This document shows, in pieces, positions 45,763 to 58,900 of a stretch of 64,000 nucleotides of DNA. This DNA is from Dendrocalamus latiflorus (taxonomy: Eukaryota; Streptophyta; Magnoliopsida; Poales; Poaceae), in assembly GCA_017311315.1 (NCBI GenBank), contig CM029644.1, forward strand, positions 27,361,606-27,425,605. Direction: 5' to 3'. Both the position numbers and the translations under genes were made by a program. The first letter of the stretch is position 1, and each line of letters opens with the position of its first letter. The notes below the pieces were generated by a model. It was not told where the DNA came from. It ran no database searches and saw only the letters and a program-made list of their open reading frames with translations.

Positions 45763-46105
45763 GAGCAAGTTTAATAAGGCTGACTGTGCTAGCTATAAGG
45801 GAATCCATGTCAGCATAGTCCTATGTGGAGGGGAGAGAAAAGAAGAGAGAGAGCCAAGCCGGCTCCCATGCAAGAGTCAGGCTATAGCACAGAAAAAGAG
45901 GCGTTATCCATGCATGTACCAATAGAACTAACTGCTATACCCATGCATGTATTAAATGACCAATACCTATGTATATATTAAATGATTGAGAGTTCTTGTA
46001 GAGATAACTTATAGCCAGCTTATTGTATGAGTTGGCTGCATCTTACCTTTTGATGACATGGAAATATATTAGAGGTAGCAGCTATCTATACTATTAAACT
46101 TGCTC
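45763..46105. mobile_element. Tourist-like MITE 2
   Basis: Ends GAGCAAGTTTAATA and its exact complement TATTAAACTTGCTC, flanked by TAA (45760-45762 shared with MITE 1, and 46106-46108 shared with MITE 3). AT-rich, no coding. Confidence 0.88.
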
Positions 46106-46108
46106 TAA

Positions 46109-46384
46109 GGGCATCTCCAATGGTTATAGCTAGCAATTAACTATAAGACTTCCACATCATTTATATAGTACACACTAAAGCTAACATTCTAAAGAACTAT
46201 CTATAAGGATAGCTATTTGATGCTTACATGCACACACAGAATTTATAGAGCCTGACTCGTTTGACGTTATAGACTAGTGCTTGAGCTGGCTCGACTTTTT
46301 TTGCATACTCTCTTTCCTCCACATAGGATATATGCTGATATGTATATGCATATAGCTAGCTGACTCAGACCATTGGAGATGCCG
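46109..46384. mobile_element. Tourist-like MITE 3
   Basis: Ends GGGCATCTCCAATGGT and ACCATTGGAGATGCCG, flanked by TAA (46106-46108 and 46385-46387). The GGGCATCTCCAA end is common in grass Tourist-type MITEs. Confidence 0.88.
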
Positions 46385-46387
46385 TAA

Positions 46388-47600
46388 GCTTTTCCTTTGT
46401 TTTCGAGCCATGTTTTGCCGTGAGAGGCGATATCTTTCGTCATTTGTTGATCGTTTTATGCATTTTCTCTCTCTTTTTCTATGCGTCTGGCTAGGAGGTG
46501 AATTCTGGGAACCGGGCTACCGTGAAATCGGCTGCAAAACGTACGCGCGTGCCAAATCCCAAAAACTGCAGATGTACGGCACGATGGATGGACCATGGCT
46601 TTCGTCGCGCGGATGGACGCGAGTCAACGTAACAGTCTTGGTATTCGCGATGCTCGTACTGCGAGAATCATAACTCAGATCGTGATTACCAGCAATGCAG
46701 GACAGATTAACTTGGGCTCGATTTTCTGAAAGAAAACAAGAGAGCTTGGGACCCTACAGCAGGTACTTCACGTACAGTGCCCGGAATAGTTCATCCTGGG
46801 CATGAACAGATGAAGCAAAAAGGCTGGTGCAAACTGGTTACCTGTCGAGGGAAAATTTTGGGCATGAAATGACCCATCTGGAGTGTAAAGTTCCCTAATA
46901 AAGCTGTTGGAACAACGGTAGCTCTGTGTGATTGGTACTGCCAATACTATATGGTGCCTTTTTTTTTTGTTCTGCCCTGCTGTCCCGGCGCTTTCTCGTC
47001 TTAAAAGGGGGAGAAAGGTAAAAGCAAAACATGGGCGAAAATGTTTGAATTCACATGCACAGAGGCGTGAACGCTGCAACGAATTTTGCTCAAATTTTGG
47101 AATATGTTTCCATTTTTTCTAGTGGAAGTGGCACACAAATTTGATCGAGTTACGACGCACAGTTGTTACAATGCATATGACGGTGGTTACAGGCCTCACT
47201 ACACTAATAACCGGATGCAAATTCAGAGGAGGACATGCTTGATGCTTGTTGACGATGGCAGAAGTCTTGTTAAAAAAAATGTATGCAGTACTCTTCGGAA
47301 ACAAGTCCCATGTGTCCTCCGACACTTTATGAAGAACACCGAACGATAGGTTGGTCAAAGTACACTTTAGAAATTTTTTTCATTTGTGTATACTGCACAT
47401 GCACATGCATTAGGATACAGGACAAGGTTTGGAAAGGTGAGGCCAATTTGATAATTCATCAGCGAATCGGTAGGCAATTGCATTGCTAGTACCGGGGAAG
47501 CGCTGCTCATAAACAAAGAAATGAGAGCGTCTCTTTCATTGAATGGAGCGATAAATAAATTACTACCGATGATGTATTAATCGATGTGGATCCATTCTCA
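46388..47600. other. intergenic, nothing recognised
   Basis: No gene, repeat border or RNA gene was recognised. Short open frames on both strands lack domains. Confidence 0.4.
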
Positions 47601-47604
47601 GACC

Positions 47605-47840
47605 TGTTTGATATGGTTGTGGCTTATAGTTTTTGGCTAAAATTTTTGAATTTTAACTGTTTGCGATAGAGATTACGGATAGATGAATACCCACTTGCGA
47701 TTTTGGTTGATACAGATGTTGGGTTTTTAACGTGTATTACAATTAACTTGTAGACCCGTCTTGAAAAAAATACCCCGTTTAAAAATTAGGTACTGTAGCA
47801 AAAGCCGAAAGCCGCTTTTAGAAGCTGTTAAGAACATACC
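47605..47840 (-). repeat. dispersed MITE family, copy 3 (inverted, diverged)
   Basis: GTGGCTTATAGTTTTTGGCTA, AGAGATTACGGATAG, TACAATTAACTTGTAGACC and GCCGCTTTTAGAAGCTGTTA match the complement of the copies at 43835 and 58030 in the same order. More diverged than those two. Confidence 0.5.
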
Positions 47841-47944
47841 CTCAGTAAAGGGAAAAAAATTATAACGTGTGAATCCCCCTACCTTGCATCTTCGGGTACA
47901 TGGCAAGGTTACTTCAATGAGGCTACACCTCAAGTTTAAGAACA

Positions 47945-49517
47945 TGGTTTGATTAAACAAAAAGTCTAATTTTCAACTTCAAACTCTAGCCTCAGTTTGT
48001 TTTTCAATCTTTAACTTTGAAACCGTTCACTTTACAATCTTAAACTCTTAAAACCGTTCAAAACACCCCCTTGAACCAATCCACAATGATTTTCGTCTAA
48101 TGTAGCGTTCATATAGCAGTTGTTTTTGACATATAAGCTAGTTTTGGATGATATGACAATCAGTCAATGTAATAAGCAAATAACAAATAAAAAAGATGAT
48201 TGGACCCTCATGTCATCCTAACAAATAAAGACAACGTGGAACCCTTCATCCTCTCTCTTGCTGCCTCTCATGCCGTTGCCTACTCGTCTTCCTCTTGTCT
48301 GAGCATCACCGCCGGCCACATCCATGTTCATTTATGACTGCCTCCTTTCATACCCAATCGTACCTCTACTACCACCCTTCCATCCCCGTAGCTCCCCACC
48401 GTAGTGTATGACTCTGGCAAGCCACCATTGTCTTTTCCCCCTAAACTTTGCTTCCATTCCAAATTTGTCGTCATCCCTGGGCAATCCACCAAATTGAATT
48501 CATCATCACCCCTTCGTCCTTGCGATTCTAATCGACCCATTGCCTTGAGCCACTGCCTTCGGAATTTCGCTAGTGACCAGCTGCGTCGTATGTGCCCTTC
48601 CCACCACGTCATGGCCACCGTAGGCATCCAACAGCTCCAAGCATCCTCTGACCTCATCGACTCCATCAAAACAACCGCCATGTTCTCTTGATGCTCCTTG
48701 CACCTTCGCCTGAGCCAGACCTTCGCCAGAGATCGTCGTCGTCGACCTCCATCACCGTGCCATGGACAATGTTGGTGTCAACACACTTCAGGCCACCTCG
48801 AGCTAAGCCGAGGTCACCACCAGCCTCACTACACCAAGGTTGTGCTCATGCTCACGTCTCCTCTCCCTCCTCATTGTAGAAGCTCTCTGTTGCTGTTGAG
48901 CTGTACTGCCCTGCTCGCCACCACCGTCGTCGTCTCGTTCTGGCCACATCAAACCTTCCCAAGGCTAAGGACCACCACCATCAGTTCGGCATAGTCCCCG
49001 AACACATTGTGCTCACTTCGTTGCATCCATTCTGTCATCGTAGCTCGCTACAGCCATGCTTGGCACCCTTCCCCTGTCTTGGCTTGTGGTCACCTCACTT
49101 AATCTCGTGCGTGCTGCTCCTCTACTACATTCGTTCTGGTTGTCTCTGACATCCTCAACACCAACTGACCCAAACATATTAGCTCCCTTTCAACTTTCTT
49201 TGCCATGTCGTCTCTCGGTCCAACTGTGTGGGAGAGGTAGCCATGTCGATTAGAAAAGGAGAGAGATAAGAGAGGAAAAAGAGGATGCGTATGTGGATGC
49301 AATGTTAGCAAAATATATATATGTGGATATCACGTCAACCAAAACCAATATCACGTCAGACAAAAACCATCATGGTTTGAGTCCAAGGGGTAAATTGGAT
49401 GTTTTATTCGCTCGAGATTTCAATTCGAATGGTTTCAAAGTTGTGGGTTGAAAAATGAACCGAGGCCATAGTTCATGGTTGAAAAGTGGATTTCTTCCTT
49501 TAACTAAACTTATGATA
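47945..49517. mobile_element. MULE-like element with long inverted ends
   Basis: Left end (about 47945-48130) and right end (about 49310-49517) are long imperfect inverted repeats. TTTTCAAC, AACT, GCCTC(A/G)GTT, TTTTTCAA and ACTTTGAAACC(A/G)TTC occur in order on one side and complemented on the other. The interior (48230-49260) is clearly more GC-rich and has open frames on both strands with no recognised domain, reminiscent of a Pack-MULE. No 9-bp target duplication was pinned down, so limits are approximate. Confidence 0.55.
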
Positions 49518-49565
49518 AAATTAGTTGAGTGATCAGATTATATTTGTAATAAAGGAATTCCATAG

Positions 49566-49776
49566 GGGCTGTTTGGTTTCCTGCATGGGCTGATGCAGCT
49601 GCATGAGCGTGGCTAGGCTGAGGTGGGAAGCTCCTCAGCCACGTTCCTCCTCAGCCTGGCTCCAGTTTTTTTTTTTGCATCAGCTCATGCAGGCTCTCTC
49701 CTCCATGCAGCCAACCAAACACCATCTCTCTGCATGCGCTGGTGCGAGCCACCTGCATGCAGGCAACCAAACAAGC
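49566..49776. mobile_element. MITE with GGGCTGTTTGG ends
   Basis: Left end GGGCTGTTTGGTTTCCTGCA, right end complementary (TGCAGGCAACCAAACAAGCC). CCATAG flanks both sides (49560-49565, 49777-49782). The interior is palindromic around GCATG/CATGC. The termini resemble those of the nested MITE at 45341. Confidence 0.65.
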
Positions 49777-49784
49777 CCATAGTG

Positions 49785-51160
49785 ATTTTATACGGAGCAA
49801 TATAATTCTCATGGGATTTGCACAAAATTCATATGTTCTAAGTAGACCTAGATTTTCTACTCTCAGTAATGGATACAACACTTGCAGTGAGCTCGGAACA
49901 ATCTATGTTTTGATTCCGATGGTAAAATTTAATGTCGTGTATACATCTTATATTTCAAACAAAACTCCTTTTGCAATTCTAAATTTGCTACGGTGATTTT
50001 GTCTAAAGCCCTACCACACCACGGTCTTCAAATTAAGAGCCGAACCAACCACAACCAGACACAGCATGGCCACAGAGTGTGACCACAGAAACGCTGACCA
50101 TCTCCGCTCGGCCGGAATCTGTACAGTGCACACTGCATACCTCTCACCCCGTCATCATACACTCCCAGCCACGCCCCGAAGGATCAAAAAAGCTCCCATC
50201 AATTCTGCTCTCCACCTTTCCCACCTCTTTCTTTAACGAGTAAAATACACGGAGGATTATTTAATTTATGCAGTATATTATCTAGACTATAAAAATTTTA
50301 AAATACACATCTAAATCACTCATATGATATAAATAGATCATTAATCTATCCTAAAGAACCACACAGATATAGTTTATACATGTGACACAACACGTAAGAT
50401 TTAAAGCGGATGTCAGAATATTTACAGAAAGTCTTTGTGCATTTTTTCATTTAACCTTATCCATGTGTCTTTACTCGAACCAAACTGTATTCTATACCCT
50501 CTTGTTACTTTTTGATCGACTCTCAAACAACCCGTGTGAGGAGATCATGGTTCTTGCATCGTAACTTCGTTACTAAAGCACGACGAGCGCTTTGTGAGCG
50601 AAGCCATATTCCGCCGCTAGTGCCACACTTTGCCACCGTTGCATCAAGGTTTTTGTCGCAAGAGGATGCATATAGAAGAAGAGGATAAGGCTTTGAGTGA
50701 CTAGTGCGGACAAATTTGGTCCAGTTCAATCAGATCAAGTTAAGAACAAAAGGGCAAGGGTTAAAGAAAAAAATATCAAGGGGTTTGCGTTAATTTTAAT
50801 AGATTGAATCTTATGTGTTATGCCATGTGTGCAAAATATGCCAACGTGAGCAGATATGATGAACTAATGACTTGCTTATATCACATCAGTAATTTAAATG
50901 AGAATTTTTAAAATATAGTGATCTAGATGGCATGTCCGAATAAATTTAGTGGCCCTCTATGCATTGTAATCTTCTTTAGTCCTCCATTGTCCCTAACAAA
51001 CTTAATTGGATCTGCGACACGTGCATCTGAGCTCTCGGTCACTCCTCCGCATTTCTTTAATCCCATCATCTCGACACCTTAATCAATAATAAAGAATGCT
51101 TTAATTATAAGGGCACTTTTACAGTGCCCTAAAGTAAATATGAGTGATCCATTCTTTTTA
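49785..51160. other. intergenic; possible degraded TIR element at 50240-50995
   Basis: Sequence around 50250-50330 (TATAAAAATTTTAAAATACA, CTAAATCACTCATAT) has a diverged complement near 50880-50970. This suggests a degraded TIR element of about 750 bp. No gene recognised. Confidence 0.3.
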
Positions 51161-51162
51161 GG

Positions 51163-51319
51163 GGGATTGGATCATATACCCTCCCTTTAGTTGGGAAATT
51201 TAGGATTTACCCTCCTTATCTCAATGACACGTGGGGTCATCATAAGTCACTGACACGTGGGCCAGGAGGGTAAATCTTGAATTTCCATCTAAATAGAGGG
51301 TATATGATCAATAAATCCT
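51163..51319. mobile_element. foldback MITE with arms of about 50 bp
   Basis: The left arm GGATTGGATCATATACCCTC continues to GGATTTACCCTCCT, and the complement lies at about 51268-51319. Only a short loop containing two GACACGTGG boxes separates the arms. Transcribed, it would form a long hairpin. Confidence 0.7.
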
Positions 51320-51320
51320 T

Positions 51321-51886
51321 CTTTTTAATACAATGCATCAGATTAGTTAGGATTTAACTATATTACCACCGACAATACGAATATTAGAATCCAGAAAGAA
51401 GTAAAATCATCAAGGAAACACGTGGTGCAATAGTAAATTCCACCACTCTGTTGGTTCAAAAAGGCAAAAATACATGGACAACATAGCCATCGTCTATCAA
51501 AAGCATGACATGACCACATCAGTAAGCCACATCCCAAAGCGCCAACTCGGTGGGGCGCCGTCGGCAAGCATACCGTGCGGAGAATGACCGCGAGAAGTTC
51601 TTGGGCTCCCCCGTCGCCGCGCCCTCATTGAAGTTTTCTGCACATACTCCTCATGCCCGTGCTGCTCCTTCACTGACAACCCACTCCGGCTCATCACCTT
51701 CCTCCTCCCCCTCACAATTAGCCTCCACAGCGCGTGCACAAACTCCACACCACCTAGCCGCGGCGCCATCATGAACTCTGCTCTCTCCTCTCCATTACCA
51801 CCATCTTGGTAGTACCCAACCTTCCCTTCCAAATACTTGTTCCGGATGTTTCTTGGCACCTAGCCGTCGCCACACTGCACGAAGGC
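51321..51886. other. intergenic, no gene recognised
   Basis: Open frames on both strands (for example 51497-51859, minus) have no recognised domain, and no splice structure was found. Confidence 0.35.
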
Positions 51887-54360
51887 TAGGAGTGACAACG
51901 GATCGAATACGGATGCGTAATGGCTCTGCCATATTTGTTTTCATACTCTTCCAGATACAGATACAAATATGGATATCCTATATATGAATACAGATACGAA
52001 TAATGTCAAATACAAATACAGAGCAAATACGAATCTGTAGCATCCCACATACAGCCTATCTGGAATACTACTATGGAACATCATTGCCAACGTAAAGAAT
52101 AAATAATAAAACCAATAATAGAAATCACAAGAAAATTAAAACCTTAAAGGTACTTTATTAGAGAACTAACGGAAGCTGAAATAAATATTTGAAACATAGG
52201 ACCGGTCCACTTCTAATCAAATGAAGAATAAATAAAATGACATAAATAGTGGTAAGCCACAGTGCTGAAAACTCGAGTGATCCTCCCATGCATGTTATTA
52301 TCACTCCACTGGCCTTTTACCTGAGAATGGAAAGAGAAAGCGTGAGATTTAAAAGTCTCAGCAAGTACCCAACATCGGTTGCAATACAGTGAGTAAATGA
52401 TAGATAATGCAACCAAGATATGCAAAGGACAAGCAATGTAAGCAAGATGTGAAAAGGACAAGCAATGTAAGAAAGTAATTGATACAGGTTAAAAGCAATG
52501 AACTTAGGTTACCGGAAACACTGATATAGATCGGAGATAGAGATTGCGGAAACAGTGTAATTAAAGATAATTGTTATTTAGCAAGTTATAGCAAAGACGC
52601 CTGCAGTCACATCCCACATATCCGGTGATACGAAAATAATCAGGCATATCCTTGTCCTCGACTGTATAACTGTCGACGGGGTGCAATATCCTGTGTAACA
52701 AGAATGTACGCCCCCCGTACGTTACTAGGTGGGTGGAAATCTCCCTTATATGTGGGTAATCTTGGGCCAGGTAACTATCATTTCTCTTATTAGTGAGTTA
52801 TCCAAGATGTAATTAGGAAATCGAGGGTAAATTAAGGTAAAGTTATGAGGGCAAAAGGTTGATATAGTTGAGAACAAAGAGACATAATTTGTGATACAAG
52901 GCGATGGAGAACGATGGCCTGATGATAGCGTACTAACAACTGTTCTAAAGAGGATATTGAAATAAGACACACAAAGGTTGTCAACCGTACAATTTTTATT
53001 ACATGATAAGTGATTATTAGTCAGATTAATGGGTACCACAAATAAATCAGTCGAGACTCACAATCAAAAATATACAAATAAAGGATCATGAAAGCAGGAC
53101 ATAAAAATAAGCCACCCAATGTTAAAAAATTACTAGTGGTTAACCTTAAATTTGAACATACTTATACGCCATCCCCATCAATAATCAAAGCACTATTCTA
53201 ATCCCTAACTAAAGCATGAATTCTATAATTGAGCATTATACTAACTACAAGCATACAACCCCAACTAGCCCAGCGCATTAGAATCCATCCAATCTACTAA
53301 CAGCATATAACCGACAATCAATACAACGCAATAATCAAATACTAAGCTAGTGATGACAATTAATTATGAAACGGTAATGTGCGAAGAAGATAGGTTATGA
53401 CCGCGAGGTACTTGCCTTGAGCACGCTCGACAAACATGCTGCATGATAGGTCCGAAATGCGCAACTGCCCAACTGCTCCCATAACAACTGTGAACTTACA
53501 AGATGGAATGGAAGGCAACCAATTGGGCACAGATGAATTTGATAAAGGAACAACAGGAGATGAACTTGACTGGAGAGGAAACGGGTTCGCTAGCCCCACG
53601 GCCGTACAAAACGTTGTTCGACCAAGCGAAAACGACGTTTGGTCGCGCGAACGGCCGTTCGGCTGTGCGAAACCACATTCAGCCGTGCGAACGACCGTTC
53701 GACTAGGCCTTTGCCACCGGCCATAGCCGCCGTCGCCACGTCACGCGCCGCTGCTGGCCGCTTGCAGTGCACACAAGGGGAGAGAGAGATAGTAGATAGG
53801 GAAAAGAACCTGGTGGAGGGAAGGCTGCACACGGGAAAAAAAATAGGAAGGTCCCCCACTTAAAGCCATACCTTGATTAAGGTTATTATTATTATTTTAT
53901 CTTCATTACTCTTTTTTTGAGTGCTACAGAATCGAATCAAATATAGTCAACAATATTTCTCGGAATATGAAAACCTTTAAAATTATACGCACAAAATGAA
54001 CAACAAACATAACAAGTTGATGTGATCTAAACATTCATGAAGAATATTCATGAATTCTTCATATAGGCAAATGTTCATTCTCTAACTTTGTGTATTGATG
54101 TATATATTAATGTATAATGAACTACTAAAATATCATATAAATAGACCGGACTAAAATAGAGGATGTGGGCTGTGGATATCTAGATAATCCAAATCTGTAT
54201 TTAACAGATAGTGAGCTATCGAATCCGCATTTGTATCTGACAGAGAAAATAGGTATTCATTTCCGATCTGATACTATCTGACAAATATCCAAGCCAATAG
54301 AATACATATTTGAAAATTGTCTGAATCGATCGAACGCTATCCGATTCGTTCACCCCTAAC
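51887..54360. mobile_element. hAT-like TIR element interrupted by a solo LTR
   Basis: Left end TAGGAGTGACAACGGATCGA, right end complementary to TTAGGGGTGAACGAATCGGA. The subterminal regions have many ATACAAATA/GATACGAAT-type motifs. No matching 8-bp duplication was verified. After removing the solo LTR at 52036-53928 it is about 0.58 kb, with no coding. Confidence 0.5.
52036..53928 (+). mobile_element. solo LTR, 1.9 kb
   Basis: It starts TGTAGCATCCCACAT, ends GAGTGCTACA, and is flanked by the exact 5-bp duplication GAATC (52031-52035 and 53929-53933). No gag or pol sequence. TGTAGCATCCC is like the gypsy-type LTR starts of grasses. A cluster of CGAACGGCCGTTCG-like palindromes lies at 53620-53705. 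Confidence 0.85.
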
Positions 54361-55934
54361 TAAAGGTAGTCATCACTGCTCTATAATACCTTTCTAGAAA
54401 AAGGATTTACAAATAAAAATCAAATATATTTACATAAATAAATTATTAGATTTTAGTTCTACTATCACTTTTCTACTTCTCAGTTGAATACACCGTATAA
54501 TTTCCCGATTACAAACCTCCAAAAAAAAAAAAACGGAAGCTAGACCGCCTCCAACTGAGACAGCAGTACAGCACCCTCAGAATTTCAGATACATACAGCT
54601 CCAAGACCTCCTCGGATTCTCTGTGTCCTACTCCTGTGCGAGAAAGAGAACTTCCCATTTCCCACTACCTCAGGACTCAGCAGTGCTCCAGTTCTTGCTT
54701 ACTCTCTCAAGGACAACTCTTTCCTGATGCCATCTTCGTTTGTGGTGACCTCTTTTGTGCGTGTGTGCTTGGAAAGGGTGGAGGAGGAAGAAGAAAGGGC
54801 TCTTCTCCGGGGACAAGATCAGGTGGCTTATATCTTCTCTTTTCCTGTTGGTTTGTCCCCTTTTCCTTGTACTGTTGTTGCGATTGTAATGTTGCCATTT
54901 GTTGCGTTTTTTTTAGACCCTTGTGATCTTTCTGCTCGTGACTTTTTGCCGAGATTTCTTGCAAAGGGATGTCATTTTCCTTTAACTGGGGAAAGGGAGA
55001 TGAAGTGTTCTTGAAGCCTTCTTTCTTCGTTGATGCCCTGAAAACTTCTAGGTGTTTATTTCTCTCCGCTCTTGTTCTGATGTCTCGCCGCTTCGCGAGT
55101 CTTGGGGCTTCATAGTTCTGTGTTCTTTTCTCCATGGTGGTTTTGCTTGTGAGTTGTGTAAATTTGGCTTCTGGGCGAATGCAACTTCATCATGATTAGG
55201 TGGCGATAAAAGTTGGGAATCTTTTTTCCTTGATGTTCTGAGAGGTACTTGCTCATTCCGCCATTCTTGTGATATTTGGGTTTTGTGGAGAATTTTGCAC
55301 TTTCCTTCTATGATTGGAGAACAGTTCACCTACGACAGGCTTGCAATTTTGCACATTGGCTCAAAAGATCACTTTTTTTTAGTAGCAGCAAATCTGTTTT
55401 TCATCTTCACTTTTCAGTCTTGTACTTTCGGCTGCAAAAGATTTATCCCTATCATTTGGCGTCAGTTTAACTCGTATTTATTTCGTTCATTTGGAAAAAG
55501 AAAACCGATGCTCTGATCCCAATTAATGCACACCGCACCTCGCCAAAAAAAAAAAAAAATGACGCGCAGTTTGTTGCTTTCACGAGCTACTTACATTGCG
55601 CAAGTATTTCGAACTGTGTGGATACTCTGAACAACATTAATCCCAAATTTGTTTCCTTATGTTAAAGATTCGGGGAAATCAGAAAGATTGATCCTTTCAT
55701 ATCATATATTTTGGGTGTACCCTACAAATGTGAATGCATTGCTTTCACTTCACATCATTAATGTCTTTCTCAGCTCCAATATTTCCCCAAGATACATGTT
55801 AAATTTCAGGAGTTTTATTTGGTAAAAGTAGTGGCGCCTGTTCCTATTCAATGATGGACATAATTTCTCCTGTGTTGATATTTCAGCTTTGATCAAGAGC
55901 TTCTGAGAAGTGTCCCTGGATCATAACTGATCAC
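54361..55934 (+). promoter_or_regulatory. upstream and probable leader region of the GH17 gene
   Basis: CT-rich, housekeeping-like sequence near 54540-54700 may hold the transcription start, and a 5' leader intron may extend to near 55890. Splice borders of the leader were not determined. Open frames here are not supported as genes. Confidence 0.4.
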
Positions 55935-58900
55935 ATGCTTGGGCGCAACAATATGCCGCCCAAGAGACTAAAGGGCGTGGTGATGTTATTAACGCTCATG
56001 ATTTTCAATGTTTCAGGTACTTCAGTTCATCATATTTTTCTAGTACATGGTTATGGTTTTAAACTACCTCAGTGCTTTTCATACGGTTAGTTGTACTTCA
56101 TTGTGATAATGCATCTTCGATTTTGATTTCCCAAAGTGTGCCAGAGACTAGTCTAAGGAGGGCACTGAAAATTTGTCATTTGAACTGAAAAAAATAGGAG
56201 CTAAATATATGTAATCATACATCTGTTTGTTGTATCTGAATTTTCTTTACATAACAATTGTTGCATTCTGTTGTAGGAGCATTTGTTGGCATCAATGTTG
56301 GCACCGACATGTCAAACCTGACATCAGCATCAGACATAGTCTCTATCCTTAAAGCAAAGACGATTCAACATGTTCGCTTGCTTGATTCAGACCATCAGAT
56401 GCTAACTGCCCTTGCGAATACTGGAATAGAAGTGATGGTTGGGATTCCAAACGATCAGCTACTTCGTGTGGGGCAGTCTCGTTCTACAGCTGCCGATTGG
56501 GTTGACAAGAATGTTGCTGCTTATATTCCAGCAACTAACATCACATATATTGCTGTGGGTAATGAGGTTCTTACTACCGTTCCAAATGCAGCTCTTGTTC
56601 TTGTACCTGCGTTGCAATTCCTCCAGTCAGCACTGTTGGCTGCAAACCTCAATACCCAGGTGAAAATTTCAAGTCCTCATTCAACAGACATGATCTCTAA
56701 GGCATTTCCTCCGTCTGCTGCCACTTTCAATTCAACATGGAGCTCAATAATGATTCAGTATCTTCAATTTCTGAAGAATACAGGATCTTCCTTCATGCTG
56801 AACGCCCAGCCTTATTATGGCTTTGTCAAAGGGCAAGGCGTATTCCCCTTAGAGTATGCCCTGTTCCGATCACTCAATCCCAACAGTCAAATTGCAGATC
56901 CCAACACTAATTTGTTCTATACCAATATGTTTGATGCTATGGTTGATGCTACTTACAACTCGATACAAGCAATGAATTTCACTGGGATTCCTGTTATGGT
57001 CACAGCTTCTGGCTGGCCATGGCATGGTGGGCCAAACGAGCAGGCTGCTAATGTTGATAATGCTTTGGCTTACAATACAAACCTCATACGCCATGTATTA
57101 AATAATTCCGGTACTCCTAGCCAGCCAAATAATCAAGTAAGCACATACATCTTTGAGTTGTTCAATGAGGATCTTCGGTCAGGACCAGTTTCAGAGAAAA
57201 ATTGGGGCATTATGTTTCCCAATGCAACCACAGTGTACTCCCTGACATTTGAAGACGTGGCCACAACTAATACAGATTCAGCAGCTTTGCGTGGGATGTT
57301 TTGTGTGGCAAATTCAAGTGCACCCCATAGTGCTTTGAAGCAAAGCTTGGATTGGGCATGTGGCCCTGGCTCTGCAAACTGCAGTGCAATCCAACCTGGG
57401 CACCCATGCTATAAATCAGATGACATTGTAGCTGTTGCTTCATATGCTTTCAACGATTATTACCATAGAACACAAGCAAGTGGTGGTACATGCAACTTTA
57501 ATAGCACCGCAATAGTAACATCCACTGATCCAAGTAAGCTGCATTCTTCTGTTGATTATCTATTTCCTTACAATTAGTGGGAAACAGAACTTTTGCACAA
57601 TCATTAATTACCTTATGTAGGTTTCATTACTCTGGTATGGTTGGCACTTGGCACAATTTTTGTTTATCCTTGGTCTCAGCACTAAAAGTGACATTTCACA
57701 ATACTAAATTTAGTGCTAACATGTTTCACTTTGTGCAACATTTAGCAATCTTCACACATCCTCTAGTACATGGGAAAAAGAAATCTGCTTATATCCTAAG
57801 GCAATTTTGGTGCAGGTTTTCAACTAACCATTAGCCACCATAACTGCTTTGATATGTTTTTCATGCACAAAAGCAGTGCTATACTTTTATTTTATTATTC
57901 TCAAAGCGGTTTAATTTGTCAGCATAATATTTTTGTATCGTGACACAAATTTCCCCTGAAGACTTCATGTTGGTTACTTGGTTAGTCTGATAGGTAACCA
58001 TCTCAATCTCATGCTGATTCGTGTCTAAGGGCCTGTTCTTCTCGGCTTCTAAAAGCTGTTTTTGGTTTTTCTACAGTAATTAGCTTTTAAACAGAGTATT
58101 TTTTAAGATATGATCTACTAGTTAATTGTAGCACATACTGTGCCAACTTCATTTATATCGGCAAAAACTGCACGTGAGATTTTGTTACTCTGTAATCTCT
58201 CGCACGAACAACCCAAAAGTCACAAGCCACAGTCAAAAGTTACAAGCTTCAGCAAAAAATAACATGCTCTAAGTTTCTCCCAGCAATGTACACAAACATA
58301 GAAACTCATTTATAGAACATGAGAATAATTTGGCCATTTTTGCTTAAGATATGTTTAACATATACGTGCCTACCCTCACATGTTAGAATCTGCATGATTT
58401 CTATGAGGGCTAAGGGCTTCTTGTCATGCGGCATGTACAGCTATAAAAGGTTGCTTTGGTCCAAATAGAACTGAAAGCAGCAATATACTGCAAAAGAATT
58501 GGTTTGCCCATTCCTCATGACTTGGCTTGCCTATTCTTCGTATGACCCAAGCACTATTGGACATCAATGGATACCTTGGAGCTGTAAATACAAGGAGAGC
58601 ACATGTATTTATAATACTAAGGACATGGCTGTTTTTATGTATGTCCAATGAGGACAGGAGCCCATGATAAACCGTATATAGGAATGCGAGAGCCAGTCAA
58701 ACTAGGATTCAGTGCTTAGAGTTGCTACATCTGGTCATGCTAATGTAAGATAAACCACATACAATTAGTTGGTTAAATAATTATGATCGTCTTGTAGTTA
58801 CATTTTCTAATATAAGGTGCCGTCTTTTTAATTTCATTTAAAGAGATCAAGAGTATTTGCTGCTATAACTGATCTTGCTATTGCCACTTTGTTCTGTTAC

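Noticed and set aside
48328..48994. Frames on both strands within the MULE-like interior
   Set aside because: No domain, no splice logic and no strand preference. Kept only as a possible captured fragment.
55283..55516. Short plus-strand frames before the GH17 gene
   Set aside because: No domain; the position fits a leader intron of the GH17 gene.
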